The notes under the pieces are model-generated. The model was not told the origin of the DNA, did not search any database, and saw only the letters and a list, made by a program, of their open reading frames with translations. Of a DNA stretch of 64,000 nt, positions 8,341 to 20,083 are shown one piece after another. Numbering within the stretch: the stretch's first letter is position 1; each line of letters begins with the position of its first letter. Made by a program: the position numbers and the translations under genes. This DNA is from an uncultured Eubacteriales bacterium (lineage in GTDB: Bacteria; Bacillota; Clostridia; Oscillospirales; Oscillospiraceae), in assembly GCA_900545405.1 (NCBI GenBank), contig UQYT01000006.1:16118-80117 (forward strand). The letters run 5' to 3'.

Positions 8341-8716
8341 CCCGCGCGCTCCGCGCGCGAATGAAAGTTTCGTCCACCTTTTCAAAGGTGGCGGGGTGCA
8401 GGGGCGGAGCCCTTGCCCGTGCTCCGCAGAGCGCGGAACCTTCTTGTGCTTATTTAAGCGCAGGAGGGGGTCTAAGGGGGAACCCTCGCCGGGGGTTCCC
8501 CCTTTTTTCTTTTGGTTTGTACGTGTGCGCCGATACGTTGGGAGGTGGTCGTTGCCCTGTCCTGCGATTCGACCCCATTTCTTTGGTGCTTGCCCAAAGA
8601 AACGGTGTCGAGCCGCCAAAGAAAAGCGCTTTTTTAGCCTGGCGGCTCCACCATCCGCGTGAGCGCTGCCAGTCGGTAGACGGGACGTTCCTCGCCCGAC
8701 TTTAGCAGGGGGCTGG
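8341..8716 (+). repeat. intergenic repeat, copy B (~375 bp)
   Basis: Same orientation and module order as copy A at 2022-2394. It begins four bases after the HD-domain gene stop. The right end carries GTAGACGGGACGTTCCTCGC, matching copy C better than copy A. It fills most of the 8337-9016 gap. Confidence 0.85.
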
Positions 8717-8837
8717 TGGGTGTCTGAGCGCTTGCCTTCGCCGGGGGCGAACGGGAGCTGTTATGGCCGCTTTGCGCGGTCGGTCGAGCTGGCGGGTGTC
8801 ACTGTCGTTATCAGGTTCCGCCTACCACCCAAGCGCG

Positions 8838-8925
8838 TTTCTTTGGGGCTCCACCCCGTTTCTTTGCGCAAGAGCAAAGAAATGGGGTGGAACGGGCAGG
8901 GCCAGTGCGGTCTACCGCTTCGCCC
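8838..8925. repeat. nested hairpin region related to the repeat's TTTCTTTG hairpin
   Basis: After copy B comes a second hairpin set: TTTCTTTG/CAAAGAAA nested inside CCACCCCG/GGGGTGG-type arms. It resembles one module of the ~370-bp repeat but not the rest. No gene is seen here; 8717-8837 and 8926-8986 show nothing definite. Confidence 0.5.
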
Positions 8926-8986
8926 AACTTGGGGAGGGGGCGGGTGGGTGTCGGGGGAACGGCGCACATGTTGAAGGCACAAAGAA

Positions 8987-9014
8987 AGACCCCCGCCTAT
9001 TCGGGCGGGGGTCT
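8987..9014 (-). terminator. intrinsic terminator of the GT4-CsaB/PurN-like operon
   Basis: An 11-bp stem AGACCCCCGCC/GGCGGGGGTCT with a 6-base loop, directly after the stop at 9017 and followed on the minus strand by TTTCTTT. Confidence 0.8.
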
Positions 9015-9016
9015 GT

Positions 9017-9592
9017 TTATTTGGCTTTGGCTTTGATGGCCTCGATGAGCAGAGGGCCGGCGGTCTCTATCACGCGGCGGCGCAGGGCGTCGGGCGTGTC
9101 GCCCTCGAGCACCTCCACGGGGGCCTGGAGCAATATCTCGCCCACCTCGCCGCTCTCGTCCGGGGCATAGATGGTGGCGCCCGTCCAGCGGACGCCGCGG
9201 TCTATGGCGGCGCGGCAGAGGTCGGGAGCGCGCAGAGTATCGAAGGCGGGGCTCAGCGCGCAGCGCACGCCCACGGCGCGGCCGCGGTAGGCCCGAGCCA
9301 GACCCTCCGAGAGCTTCGGAGCAAAGCCCGCGAGGATGATGAAGTCTATGTCGAGGTCGTGCAGCTTGTTGAGCAGCGCCAGCGAGAACGAGGCGCCGTT
9401 CGGGAAGATGGCCTCCTCGACCACATAGCCCGGCACATGCGCGCCCTCGGCCCGGGTGAGGGCAAAGGAGCCCCGCTCCGTCGAGATCACGGCGGCGAGC
9501 GAAAAGCCCTCTATCTCCCCGAAAAACACGCTGTCGAGCAGCGACTGCAGCTCGGCTCCGTCCCCGGACACCAGCGCGGCGGCGTTCAGCAT
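9017..9592 (-). CDS. degenerate PurN-like formyltransferase-fold protein
   Basis: A 191-residue protein that follows the glycinamide ribonucleotide transformylase pattern: N-terminal Rossmann-like strand (AALVSGDGAELQSLLD), a central FIILAGFAPKLS segment, and a C-terminal GATIYAPDESGEVGEILLQ loop. In PurN the catalytic residues lie in N-x-H-P-S-L-L-P and a later aspartate. Here the first motif reads GVRCALSP, so both Asn and His are lost, while an aspartate in the late loop remains. Catalysis of the PurN reaction is therefore unlikely. It overlaps the end of the GT4-CsaB gene by seven bases, which suggests a cell-envelope or regulatory role instead. Confidence 0.6.
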   Translation of the reverse strand: MLNAAALVSGDGAELQSLLDSVFFGEIEGFSLAAVISTERGSFALTRAEGAHVPGYVVEEAIFPNGASFSLALLNKLHDLDIDFIILAGFAPKLSEGLARAYRGRAVGVRCALSPAFDTLRAPDLCRAAIDRGVRWTGATIYAPDESGEVGEILLQAPVEVLEGDTPDALRRRVIETAGPLLIEAIKAKAK

Positions 9593-11814
9593 ATCTCCTG
9601 CACTTCCTTCCCCAGCAGCCTTGCGGCCGTCTCCATGCTGCGGTGCTCTATGGCGCGCAGCTTGCGCACGTTCTCCTCGAGCGCGGCGGCGTCGCCCCGG
9701 CGGGCGGCGGCCTCGTCTATCAGGCGGCAGAGCTCGCCGGTCTCCAGGCTCTCCAGCGGCACGCAGCCGCCGTCCACACAGCGGAGGAAGGCCGTGACCT
9801 TCGGGTCGTAGCTCACGCCCACCAGCGGCACGCCCTGGCCCGCCGCAAAGATGAGCCCGTGCAGCCGCATGGACACGACGACCTGCATCCGAGACATGAG
9901 CCCTATCGCCAGCGCGGAGCTGAGCGGCCCGGGCAGCAGCACGTGCGGCACGTTGCCGAGCTTGGCCGCGACCTGGGCGGCGGCCTCGCCGTCGTCGAGG
10001 TGGTTTATGGGCAGGAACACCGCCGTGAGGCCGTATTTCTCCCAGGCGTGCGCCGCGGCGGCGGCAAAGACGCCCGCTTTTTTGTCAAAGCCCGGCCAGA
10101 GGCGCAGGGCAAAGCAGATGTATTTCCCGTCCGGGTCCGCGCCGACGGCCCTGAGCGCCGCGTCGACCTCCTCCGCCGGGGCGGCGGGCAGGGTCAGCGC
10201 CGGGTCCGAGGCCAGGATTATCTCCGGCTCCGTCACGCCGAAGCGCGCGAGCTCCTCTATGCTGTCCGGCTCGCGGAGCGTTATGGCGTCCACGCAGGAG
10301 TTGAGCACCTTCCGCGTCTTGGCGACGCCGCCCGGGCGCTTCACCGGGCCGATGCCGCAGCCGTACATCATGACCTTGCAGCCGAGGCGCTTGGCCGCGC
10401 GCAGGGTGAAGAGGTAGTACCAGAGGCTCCGGCGGCTGGTGACGTCCTGGATGAGGCTGCCGCCGCCGTTGAGATAGAGCGCCCGGCGCCGCATGACGGC
10501 GAGGAAGCGCGGGAAGTTAAAGGTATGCACCGCCGTGAGCCCCAGCCGGGCCGAGGCGCCCGCGGGGTCGCGGGTCATGACCGTCACGGGCATGAGCGGG
10601 TCAATGGAGCGCAGCTCCGCCACGATGGCGTCGAGGATGGCCTCGTCGCCGGAGTTGCCCATGCCGTAGGCGCCGCAGACCACGACGCCGCTGCGGCCAT
10701 TGGCCTCACGGTTGAGTATCTCCTCGTACACGGCCTTCTGCTCGCGGCAGGTGGCCTCGACGGAGAACTCGCGCGCCGCGCGCTCGTGCACGGCGCTGCC
10801 CAGGCGGCGGCGCAGCTCCGCGTCTCCGGCGAGGGCCGAGAGCCGCTCGGCGAGCGTTTGCCAGTCGCCGGGGGTGAAGAGATAGCCGGTCTTGCCGTCC
10901 TCGATGAGCCGCGGGATGCCGCCGACGGCGGAGGCCACGGTGGGCAGGGAATAGGATGCGCCCTCGGTGATGGCGTAGGGGAAGGTCTCCGAGAGGGAGC
11001 TGAGCGTGTTTATGTCGAGCGCGGAGTAGAACTCCTCCATGTCGTCCAGCCAGCCGGCGAGGCAGACGGCGTCGCCCGCGCCGAGCTCCTGGGCCAGAGC
11101 CTCGAGCGCCGGACGCTCCGGGCCCTCGCCCGCGATGATGAGCCGCAGCTCCGGGTGGGACTTGCGCGCCTCGGCAAAGCCGCGCACCAGCGTGGCGAGG
11201 TCCTTGACCGGGTCCAGCCTCGCCGCCGCGCCGACGACTATGCTGTCCGGCTCAACGTTGGCGCAGACGCGCCGGCAGAACGCGGTGCGGTCCAGCCGCT
11301 TGGGCTCGCGCGAGAAGTCCAGGCCGTTGTAGATGGCGAAGGTCGTCTCCCTGGGGAAGCCGCGGGAGATGAGCAGGTCGCGCATCGCGTCCGAGACGCC
11401 GACGTGGTATTTGATGCGCCGGAGCGCGAGGACGTTGAGCACGCCGTAGGTCGCGGCCGCGAGGGGACGGCCCATGTAGTCGAGCCGGTAGTCGCTGTGC
11501 ACCGTGCTTACCACGGGGCGGCCGCAGGTCGAGCGCAGTATGGCGCCCGCGAGGTTGGCGCGCGAGCCGTGAGTGTGCACAAGGTCAAAGCCCTCCTCGG
11601 CTATCATGCGGCGCACCTGCCGGAGCGCGGAGAAAAACCCGCCCTCGCACACGCGTGTCTCGATGCCGAGCTCCGCCGCCTCCTGCGCAAAGGGCCCGTC
11701 CCGGAAACAGACGAGCGTGATACCCATGCCGCGCGAGAGGTTTTTGAGCAGCGAGTGGACGTGGGTCTTGGCCCCGCCGGTGTCGCCGCCGCTTATCAGA
11801 TGTATAACTTTCAA
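9586..11814 (-). CDS. csaB: fused GT4 glycosyltransferase and CsaB polysaccharide pyruvyltransferase
   Basis: About 742 residues in two domains. Residues 1-370 are a GT-B glycosyltransferase of family 4: MKVIHLISGGDTGGAKTH nucleotide-sugar fold, and the E-x7-E type motif in SETFPYAITEG. Residues from about 375 are a pyruvyltransferase of the CsaB family: CGAYGMGNSGDEAIL, NGGGSLIQD, and SMRLHGLIFA. CsaB adds a ketal pyruvate to secondary cell-wall polysaccharide, the anchor for SLH-domain proteins. The TTG at 11814 is chosen because AGGGGG precedes it by about seven bases and homologues begin at MKVIHLIS; an ORF extension to 11952 is non-homologous and crosses the promoter. Confidence 0.88.
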   Translation of the reverse strand: MKVIHLISGGDTGGAKTHVHSLLKNLSRGMGITLVCFRDGPFAQEAAELGIETRVCEGGFFSALRQVRRMIAEEGFDLVHTHGSRANLAGAILRSTCGRPVVSTVHSDYRLDYMGRPLAAATYGVLNVLALRRIKYHVGVSDAMRDLLISRGFPRETTFAIYNGLDFSREPKRLDRTAFCRRVCANVEPDSIVVGAAARLDPVKDLATLVRGFAEARKSHPELRLIIAGEGPERPALEALAQELGAGDAVCLAGWLDDMEEFYSALDINTLSSLSETFPYAITEGASYSLPTVASAVGGIPRLIEDGKTGYLFTPGDWQTLAERLSALAGDAELRRRLGSAVHERAAREFSVEATCREQKAVYEEILNREANGRSGVVVCGAYGMGNSGDEAILDAIVAELRSIDPLMPVTVMTRDPAGASARLGLTAVHTFNFPRFLAVMRRRALYLNGGGSLIQDVTSRRSLWYYLFTLRAAKRLGCKVMMYGCGIGPVKRPGGVAKTRKVLNSCVDAITLREPDSIEELARFGVTEPEIILASDPALTLPAAPAEEVDAALRAVGADPDGKYICFALRLWPGFDKKAGVFAAAAAHAWEKYGLTAVFLPINHLDDGEAAAQVAAKLGNVPHVLLPGPLSSALAIGLMSRMQVVVSMRLHGLIFAAGQGVPLVGVSYDPKVTAFLRCVDGGCVPLESLETGELCRLIDEAAARRGDAAALEENVRKLRAIEHRSMETAARLLGKEVQEIC

Positions 11815-11886
11815 AGTCACGCCCCCTGTTAATCTTGTTTCCGGCGCGAATTTATTGTAATATGGGTAGGAAAAAGCTATCGGTTT

Positions 11887-11915
11887 ATTATAGCTTACTC
11901 GTGACCCATGGTCAA
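11887..11915 (-). promoter_or_regulatory. promoter of the GT4-CsaB operon
   Basis: Minus strand TTGACC (11910-11915), 17-base spacer, perfect TATAAT (11887-11892). It lies inside the open frame upstream of 11814, supporting the later start. Confidence 0.78.
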
Positions 11916-11945
11916 CCACAACACAGAAACGGAAGATGAAGCGCA

Positions 11946-13091
11946 ATGACAAGCATCTACCTCATACGCCACGCGGAGGCGGAGGGCAACCTCTTCCGCC
12001 GCGCTCAGGGGCATTGGAACGGCAAGATAACCGCCCGGGGCAAAAAGCAGATCGACGCCCTGGCGGAGCGGTTCAAGGACGTCAGGATAGACGCCGTGTA
12101 CTCCAGCGACCTGGACCGCGCGGTGGAGACCGCGGGGGCCATACTGCGCGGACGTGACGTCCCCTTCAAGTGCACGCCGCTGCTGCGGGAGATAAATATG
12201 GGCGTCTGGGAGGGCGAATCCTGGGGCAATATCACCTACCGCTGGCCGGAGCAGATGTACAATTTCAACAACGAGCCGGAGCGCTGGCACGTGCCCGGCT
12301 GCGAGAGCTTTGACGCCGTGCAGAGCCGGATGCGCGACTGCATGTATGAGCTCGCCGCGGAGCACGAGGGCGGCACCATCGCCGCCGTCTCCCACGGCAT
12401 GGCCATCAAGATACTGCTCATGGGCGTACTCGGCATCCACAGCGGGGACGGGCAGCCCATGCTGCACGGGGACAACACCTCGGTCAGCCTGCTGCAGGTG
12501 GACCACACGGGGATAAAGGCCGTCTACTATAACGACAACAGCCACCTCAGCGAGGAGCTCTCCACCTTCGCGCAGCAGCGCTGGTGGCGGGACACGACGA
12601 AGGACGACCCCACGAGCCTGCGCTTTGAGCCGCTCGACCCCCGCGACAAGGCGGACGCCGATTTTTATGTCCGCTGCTACGCCGACTCCTGGGCCGTGGC
12701 CCACGGCTCTTCCGCGGGCTTCACGCCGAGCGTCTACCTCACGAGCGCGCGCTCGCACTCGGCAAAGGACAAAAACTGCGTGCTCAAGGTCATGAGCGGC
12801 GACACGCCCGCGGGCATCCTGGAGCTCGACCCCCGGCGCGGCAAGGACGAGGGCTGCGGCTGGGTGAGCCTGCTCTACCTGTGCCCGGAGTTCCGCGGCA
12901 AGGGCTACGGCGTGCAGCTCATCGGCTGCGCCGCGGCGTATTTCTCGGACAAGGGCCGCCGCGCCGTGAGGCTCCACGTCGCCGTCACCAATCAGCACGC
13001 CATAGATTTCTACCGTCACTTCGGCTTCAGGGAGCTCGGCACGGAGAGCGGCGTGGCCTCCGACCAGCTGCTCATGGAGAGGGAAAACTGA
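11946..13091 (+). CDS. histidine phosphatase fused to a GNAT acetyltransferase
   Basis: Two-domain protein of 381 residues. The first ~200 residues are a histidine phosphatase (phosphoglycerate-mutase-like): catalytic IRHAEAEGN near residues 7-15, the SSDLDRAVETA signature, and the second histidine in AVSHGMA. Residues about 215-381 form a GNAT acetyltransferase with an acetyl-CoA loop (FRGKGYGVQLIG) and the C-terminal N-x-x-AIDFYRHFGF motif. The substrates are unknown. The stop overlaps the ATG of the metallophosphoesterase (TGATG), starting a four-gene chain of overlapping genes. Fusion of the two domains in one frame is seen directly. Confidence 0.87.
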   Translation: MTSIYLIRHAEAEGNLFRRAQGHWNGKITARGKKQIDALAERFKDVRIDAVYSSDLDRAVETAGAILRGRDVPFKCTPLLREINMGVWEGESWGNITYRWPEQMYNFNNEPERWHVPGCESFDAVQSRMRDCMYELAAEHEGGTIAAVSHGMAIKILLMGVLGIHSGDGQPMLHGDNTSVSLLQVDHTGIKAVYYNDNSHLSEELSTFAQQRWWRDTTKDDPTSLRFEPLDPRDKADADFYVRCYADSWAVAHGSSAGFTPSVYLTSARSHSAKDKNCVLKVMSGDTPAGILELDPRRGKDEGCGWVSLLYLCPEFRGKGYGVQLIGCAAAYFSDKGRRAVRLHVAVTNQHAIDFYRHFGFRELGTESGVASDQLLMEREN

Positions 13092-14188
13092 TGCGGGCCG
13101 TCATCCAACAAGTGAAGCTGCCGGACACCGGGCGCATAATCGCCATCTCGGACGTCCACGGCAACCTGCCGTACCTAAAGGGCCTGCTCGCCCGGCTCCA
13201 GCTCCGGGACGAGGACACGCTGGTCTTCTGCGGCGACATCCTCGAGAAGGGCCGTTACAGCCTGGAGACGCTCAGGTATATAATGCGCCTGGCCTCGGAG
13301 CGGAGGGTCCTCGCCGTGCTGGGCAACTGCGACTTCTGGCAGGACGCCATATACCGCCCGACGCCCGCCTCCGACGAGTACTGCAAGCGCTATCTGCTCT
13401 CGGACAGCGCGGGCTGGGGCCCGGGCCTGCTGGCCCAGATGTGCCAGGAGGCCGGCTTCGTCGTGGGCCGGGGCACGGACATGACGGAGTTCCGCCGCGT
13501 CATCGGCGCCGCTTTCGAACCGGAGTTCCGCTTTCTCGAGAGCCTGCCCCACGTCATAGACACGGAGCACTACGTCTTTGTCCACGGCGGCCTGCCCGAG
13601 GGCGGGCGCGAGGACTGGGACGGCTGGAAGTGCATGAAAAACGACAACTTCCTCGGCCAGGGCCGCTCCTTCGACCGTTGGGTCATCGTCGGCCACTGGC
13701 CCGTCACGCTCTACGGGACGGACACCGTCTGCGCCAACCCCATAATCGAGCGGGAGAGGAAGATAATCAGCATCGACGGCGGCTGCGTCCTCAAGGACGA
13801 CGGCCAGCTCAACGCGCTCATCATCCCATATAACGGCAGCGAGGACTTTCAGGTCGAGCACTACGACCCCTTCCCCGTGCGCCGCGTGAAGAGCGCGCAG
13901 AAGGGCTCCGAAAAGAGCATATACATCCGCTGGGGCGACAACATCGTGCGCATACTCGAGCGCGGGCGGGAATTTTCCCGCTGCGTCCACGTCCGGACGG
14001 GCTACGAGCTCGACATCCTGACGAAAAACCTCTACGGCGAGAGCGGCGAAGTCCGCTGCAACGACTGCACGGACTATGTGCTCCCGCTGGAGGCCGGGGA
14101 CGAGGTCTCCGTGGTGGAGACGACCTCGCGGGGCTACTTTGTAAAGCACAACGGCGTCAGCGGCTGGTACGGAGGTGAACTGCTGTGA
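13091..14188 (+). CDS. metallophosphoesterase of the PPP type
   Basis: A 365-residue calcineurin-like phosphoesterase. Motifs in order: SDVHGN (D21, H23), CGDILEKG, GNCD in place of the common GNHE/GNHD, VIVGHWP, and IDGGC. Proteins of this layout act as phosphoprotein phosphatases or Ap4A hydrolases; the substrate is not evident. The last ~100 residues (after about 265) look like an added beta-rich SH3-like domain ending in GYFVKHNGVSGWYGGELL. ATG overlaps the upstream stop, and the TGA overlaps the GTG of the YgiQ gene. Confidence 0.85.
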   Translation: MRAVIQQVKLPDTGRIIAISDVHGNLPYLKGLLARLQLRDEDTLVFCGDILEKGRYSLETLRYIMRLASERRVLAVLGNCDFWQDAIYRPTPASDEYCKRYLLSDSAGWGPGLLAQMCQEAGFVVGRGTDMTEFRRVIGAAFEPEFRFLESLPHVIDTEHYVFVHGGLPEGGREDWDGWKCMKNDNFLGQGRSFDRWVIVGHWPVTLYGTDTVCANPIIERERKIISIDGGCVLKDDGQLNALIIPYNGSEDFQVEHYDPFPVRRVKSAQKGSEKSIYIRWGDNIVRILERGREFSRCVHVRTGYELDILTKNLYGESGEVRCNDCTDYVLPLEAGDEVSVVETTSRGYFVKHNGVSGWYGGELL

Positions 14189-16005
14189 TAGACAGGGCCG
14201 ATTTTCTGCCCGTGTCGCGCGAGGAGATGCACGAGCGCGGCTGGTGGTGGTACGACTTCCTCGTCGTGGGCGGGGACGCATACATAGACCACCCGAGCTT
14301 CGGCACGGCGGTCATCGCGCGCGTGCTGGAGGCGGAGGGCTACCGCGTGGCGGTGCTCTGCCAGCCGGACTGGCACTCGGCAGACGCCTTCCGGGACATG
14401 GGCGCGCCGAGGCTGGGCGTCATGATAGGCGCGGGCAACCTGGACTCCATGGTCGCGCACTACACGGCCTCGAAGCACAAGCGCCGCGAGGACTTCTACT
14501 CACCCGGCAAAAAGATGGGCCTGCGCCCGGACCGGGCCGTGATCGTCTACGCAAACCGCGCGAGGGAGGCCTTCGGGCCGGACATGCCCATCGTGATAGG
14601 TTCGCTGGAGGCCAGCCTGCGCCGCTTTGCTCACTATGACTACTGGGAGGACAAGGTCCGCCGCAGCGTCATCTTCGACGCAAAGGCCGACCTGCTGGTC
14701 TACGGCATGGGCGAGTACGCCACGATCGAGATCGCCAAGGCGCTCAAGAAGAAAAAGCCCATCTCGGAGCTGTACGACATCCGCGGCACGGCTTACATCG
14801 CCAAGGAGGCGCCCGAGGACGCGCTTATGCTGCCCTCCTTCGAGGAGGTCAGCCGGAGCAAGCGCGCCTACGCCGAGGCGACGCGCATAGAGTACGCGGA
14901 GCACGACCCGGTGCGCGGGCGGCGCATGGCCCAGGCGCACGGGGACCGCTATCTCGTCGTGAATCCGCCCGCCATGCCGCTCTCCAGGGAGGAACTCGAC
15001 CGCGTGGCGGAGCTGCCGTACACGCGCGAGGTGCACCCAATGTACGACGCCATGGGCGGCGTCCCGGCCATCGAGGAGGTGCGCTTTTCGGTCATACACA
15101 ACCGCGGCTGCTTCGGCGGCTGCAACTTCTGCGCGCTGGCCTTCCACCAGGGCCGCATGGTGACGAGCCGCAGCCACGAGAGCGTCATCCGCGAGGTCAC
15201 GGCGATGACCAAGCACCCGCTCTGGAAGGGCTACGTCTCCGACGTCGGCGGTCCGAGCGCCAACTTCCGCCACCCCTCCTGCGCCCAGCAGCTCAAAAAC
15301 GGCATGTGCGCAAACCGCAGCTGCCTCGCGCCGACGCCCTGCAAGAACATAGACGCCGACCACTCGGACTACCTCGCGCTGCTTCGCAAGCTCCGGAACA
15401 TTCCGGGCGTGAAAAAGGTCTTTGTACGCAGCGGGATAAGATACGACTACATGCTCTGCGACAAGCGCGGCGACTTCTTTGCGGAGCTGGTGAAATACCA
15501 CATCTCCGGCCAGCTCAAGGTGGCGCCGGAGCACTGCATAGACTCGGTGCTCGACTACATGGGCAAGCCGCACATAGACGTGTACGAGCGCTTCATGGAG
15601 AAGTACCGCAGCCTGAACGCGCGGTATGACAAGGAGCAGTACGTCGTGCCCTACCTGATGAGCTCGCACCCGGGCAGCACGCTGGAGAGCGCGATATCGC
15701 TGGCGCTGTACCTCAAAAAGACGGGCCGCCGCCCGGAGCAGGTGCAGGACTTCTATCCTACGCCGGGCACGGTCTCGACCTGCATGTACTACACGGGCCT
15801 GGACCCGCGGACGATGGAGCCGGTGTACGTGGCGCGCACGCCGGAGGAGAAGGCGATGCAGCGGGCGCTCTTGCAGTTCCAGAACCCGGCGAACCGACGG
15901 CTGGTGCTGGAGGCGCTGCGCAAGGCCGGCAGGGAGGACCTCATAGGCTTCGGCAAGAACTGCCTTGTCCCGCCCTACGACAGAAGGCGGAGGAAAAAGC
16001 AATGA
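14185..16005 (+). CDS. YgiQ-family radical SAM protein
   Basis: A 606-residue radical SAM protein with the YgiQ architecture: an N-terminal cobalamin-binding-like domain (GGDAYIDHPSFGTAVIARVL), then the [4Fe-4S] cluster site in RGCFGGCNFCA (CxxxCxxC, about residues 306-315), and a C-terminal DUF3362-type tail after residue ~470. The reaction is not established for this family. GTG at 14185 overlaps the upstream TGA and has GGAGGTG before it. Next to phosphatase genes, its pathway stays unknown. Confidence 0.92.
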   Translation: MIDRADFLPVSREEMHERGWWWYDFLVVGGDAYIDHPSFGTAVIARVLEAEGYRVAVLCQPDWHSADAFRDMGAPRLGVMIGAGNLDSMVAHYTASKHKRREDFYSPGKKMGLRPDRAVIVYANRAREAFGPDMPIVIGSLEASLRRFAHYDYWEDKVRRSVIFDAKADLLVYGMGEYATIEIAKALKKKKPISELYDIRGTAYIAKEAPEDALMLPSFEEVSRSKRAYAEATRIEYAEHDPVRGRRMAQAHGDRYLVVNPPAMPLSREELDRVAELPYTREVHPMYDAMGGVPAIEEVRFSVIHNRGCFGGCNFCALAFHQGRMVTSRSHESVIREVTAMTKHPLWKGYVSDVGGPSANFRHPSCAQQLKNGMCANRSCLAPTPCKNIDADHSDYLALLRKLRNIPGVKKVFVRSGIRYDYMLCDKRGDFFAELVKYHISGQLKVAPEHCIDSVLDYMGKPHIDVYERFMEKYRSLNARYDKEQYVVPYLMSSHPGSTLESAISLALYLKKTGRRPEQVQDFYPTPGTVSTCMYYTGLDPRTMEPVYVARTPEEKAMQRALLQFQNPANRRLVLEALRKAGREDLIGFGKNCLVPPYDRRRRKKQ

Positions 16006-16283
16006 CGGTTCTGCTCGCGCTGCTGGGCGTGTATCTGCTGGTGATAAATCTGGACGGTCTGATACTCATGGGCGTGGACAAGTCGCTGGCACGGCGCGGC
16101 AAGCGGAGGATCCCGGAGGCGACGCTGTTCCTGGTAGCCGCCATCGGCGGCTCAGCGGGCGTGCTCATAGGCATGTACGCCTTCCGCCACAAGACCCAGC
16201 ACGACAGCTTCACGATAGGCATACCATTGATCTTGTTCTTCGAGGCCGTGCTCATCGTCCTCGCCATCTATTTTGCGAGGTAA
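16002..16283 (+). CDS. DUF1294 membrane protein
   Basis: A 93-residue integral membrane protein with three hydrophobic stretches (about 2-22, 38-60, 72-92). It shows the DUF1294 pattern: MGVDKSLARRGKRRIPEATLF, GGSAGVLIGM and RHKTQH. No function is established. It overlaps the YgiQ stop by four bases and ends the operon; a terminator follows at once. Confidence 0.88.
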   Translation: MTVLLALLGVYLLVINLDGLILMGVDKSLARRGKRRIPEATLFLVAAIGGSAGVLIGMYAFRHKTQHDSFTIGIPLILFFEAVLIVLAIYFAR

Positions 16284-16290
16284 AAGAGCA

Positions 16291-16339
16291 AAAAAGATTC
16301 ATCCCGGCGCTCCAAAAAGGCGGCGGGATGAATCTTTTT
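16291..16339 (+). terminator. bidirectional-type intrinsic terminator
   Basis: A perfect 16-bp stem, AAAAAGATTCATCCCG (16291-16306) pairing with 16324-16339, with a 17-base loop. T run on the plus side and A run before it, so it can stop transcription from either side. It ends the YgiQ/DUF1294 operon. Confidence 0.85.
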
Positions 16340-16351
16340 AGCCTTTTGCAG

Positions 16352-16722
16352 CCTGTCCCCTCCCCAAGTCGGGCGAGGAACGTATAGTCTACCGACTGGC
16401 AGCGCTCACGCGAATGGTGGAGCTGCCGAGGTAAAAAAGCGCTTTTCTTTGGCGGCTCGACACCGTTTCTTTGGGCAAGCACCAAAGAAATGGGGTCGAA
16501 TGGCAGGGCAAGGTAACGACTACCTCCCAAGGAAACGGCGCACACGCAAAAGAGTAAAGAAAAGGGGGAACCCCCGGCGAGGGTTCCCCCTTAGACCCCC
16601 TCCTGCGCTCAAATAAGCACAAGAGAGTTCCGCGCTCTGCGGAGCGCGGGCAAGGGCTCTGCCCCTGCACCCCGCCACCTTTGAAAAGGTGGACGAAACT
16701 TTCAAACGCGCGCGTTGCGCGC
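16352..16722 (-). repeat. intergenic repeat, copy C (inverted)
   Basis: Reverse-complement copy of the 2022-2394 and 8341-8716 repeat, lying between two convergent transcription units (DUF1294 gene and clpB). All modules are retained. It accounts for the 16284-16771 gap together with the two flanking terminators. Confidence 0.85.
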
Positions 16723-16735
16723 AGCGAAGGGCGCG

Positions 16736-16768
16736 AAAAATCCGGGGCCCCGGAGAGGGTCCCGGATT
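16736..16768 (-). terminator. clpB terminator
   Basis: Hairpin built on AATCCGGG/CCCGGATT with further inner C:G pairs, followed on the minus strand by TTTTT. It lies immediately after the clpB stop. Confidence 0.8.
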
Positions 16769-16771
16769 CTT

Positions 16772-19366
<2,595 letters not shown>

Positions 19367-19400
19367 AAACGTTCACCTTCCTTTAGGTGGGCAGAATGCC

Positions 19401-20051
19401 TCAGATGAGTATCTTGCGCCGGCCGAGGTCGGCGTAATACTCGGCCTCTATCGTCCGCGCGTCGGCGCGGCCGCTGAGGTAGGCCTTCATGAGCCGGTCG
19501 AAGAGCTTGATGTACTCGGAGAGCGCCTCTGCGACGTCCTCTGCCGTGCAGTCACGGCCTCGCGGCACGGCTATGCTCCTGACGAACTTGCCGTCATAGA
19601 GCGCGTAGTCCAGGCTCTCCGCAAGCTGCGGGGCCAGGAGCTTATCCTCGACGTACTTCCAGATCCGGAAGAAGCCCGTCATCGCCTCGATGAGCGCGGC
19701 GGACTGGGTGCGGAACACCACGCTCAGCTCGCCCAGAGAGCCCTCGCCGGAGCGGAAGAGCTGGACCTCGTATTTCACGGTGGGCCGGTACTTGTACTCG
19801 AGGCTGGACTTGAGCGACATGGTCAGCGCGTTGGGCGCGAAGAAGGGGACAAGCTCCCTCGAGGGCGCCAGCATCTGCTCCACGGCTCGGAATATATCGT
19901 TTATCCTCCGTTCCGGGGTGGTGACGGAGACGTAATCCGCAAGAATTTGATTTATGAGATTTGAGCGGTTCGTCCCCAGCCTGTGCGCCAGGGCGTCCAC
20001 CTCGCGCACGACCTCCTCCGAAAGCATGAGGCTGTAAAGTGTCTTTTTCAT
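19401..20051 (-). CDS. ribbon-helix-helix protein upstream of clpB
   Basis: A 216-residue protein. The first ~45 residues look like a ribbon-helix-helix DNA-binding domain (MKKTLYSLMLSEEVVREVD, then LGTNRSNLINQIL). The remaining ~170 residues are an unrecognised alpha/beta domain with SLKSSLEYKYRPTVKYEVQLF. It is transcribed from a strong promoter at 20084-20112 and is probably co-transcribed with clpB. A role as stress regulator of clpB is inference from position only. Confidence 0.75.
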   Translation of the reverse strand: MKKTLYSLMLSEEVVREVDALAHRLGTNRSNLINQILADYVSVTTPERRINDIFRAVEQMLAPSRELVPFFAPNALTMSLKSSLEYKYRPTVKYEVQLFRSGEGSLGELSVVFRTQSAALIEAMTGFFRIWKYVEDKLLAPQLAESLDYALYDGKFVRSIAVPRGRDCTAEDVAEALSEYIKLFDRLMKAYLSGRADARTIEAEYYADLGRRKILI

Positions 20052-20083
20052 GCGTACACCGCCTTTCCTTCCTTTACGCGTAT

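Noticed and set aside
8272..8716. Several 60-115-codon ORFs inside the ~370-bp repeat copies.
   Set aside because: They arise in different frames and both strands of the same repeat, lack ribosome sites and start with hairpin sequence.
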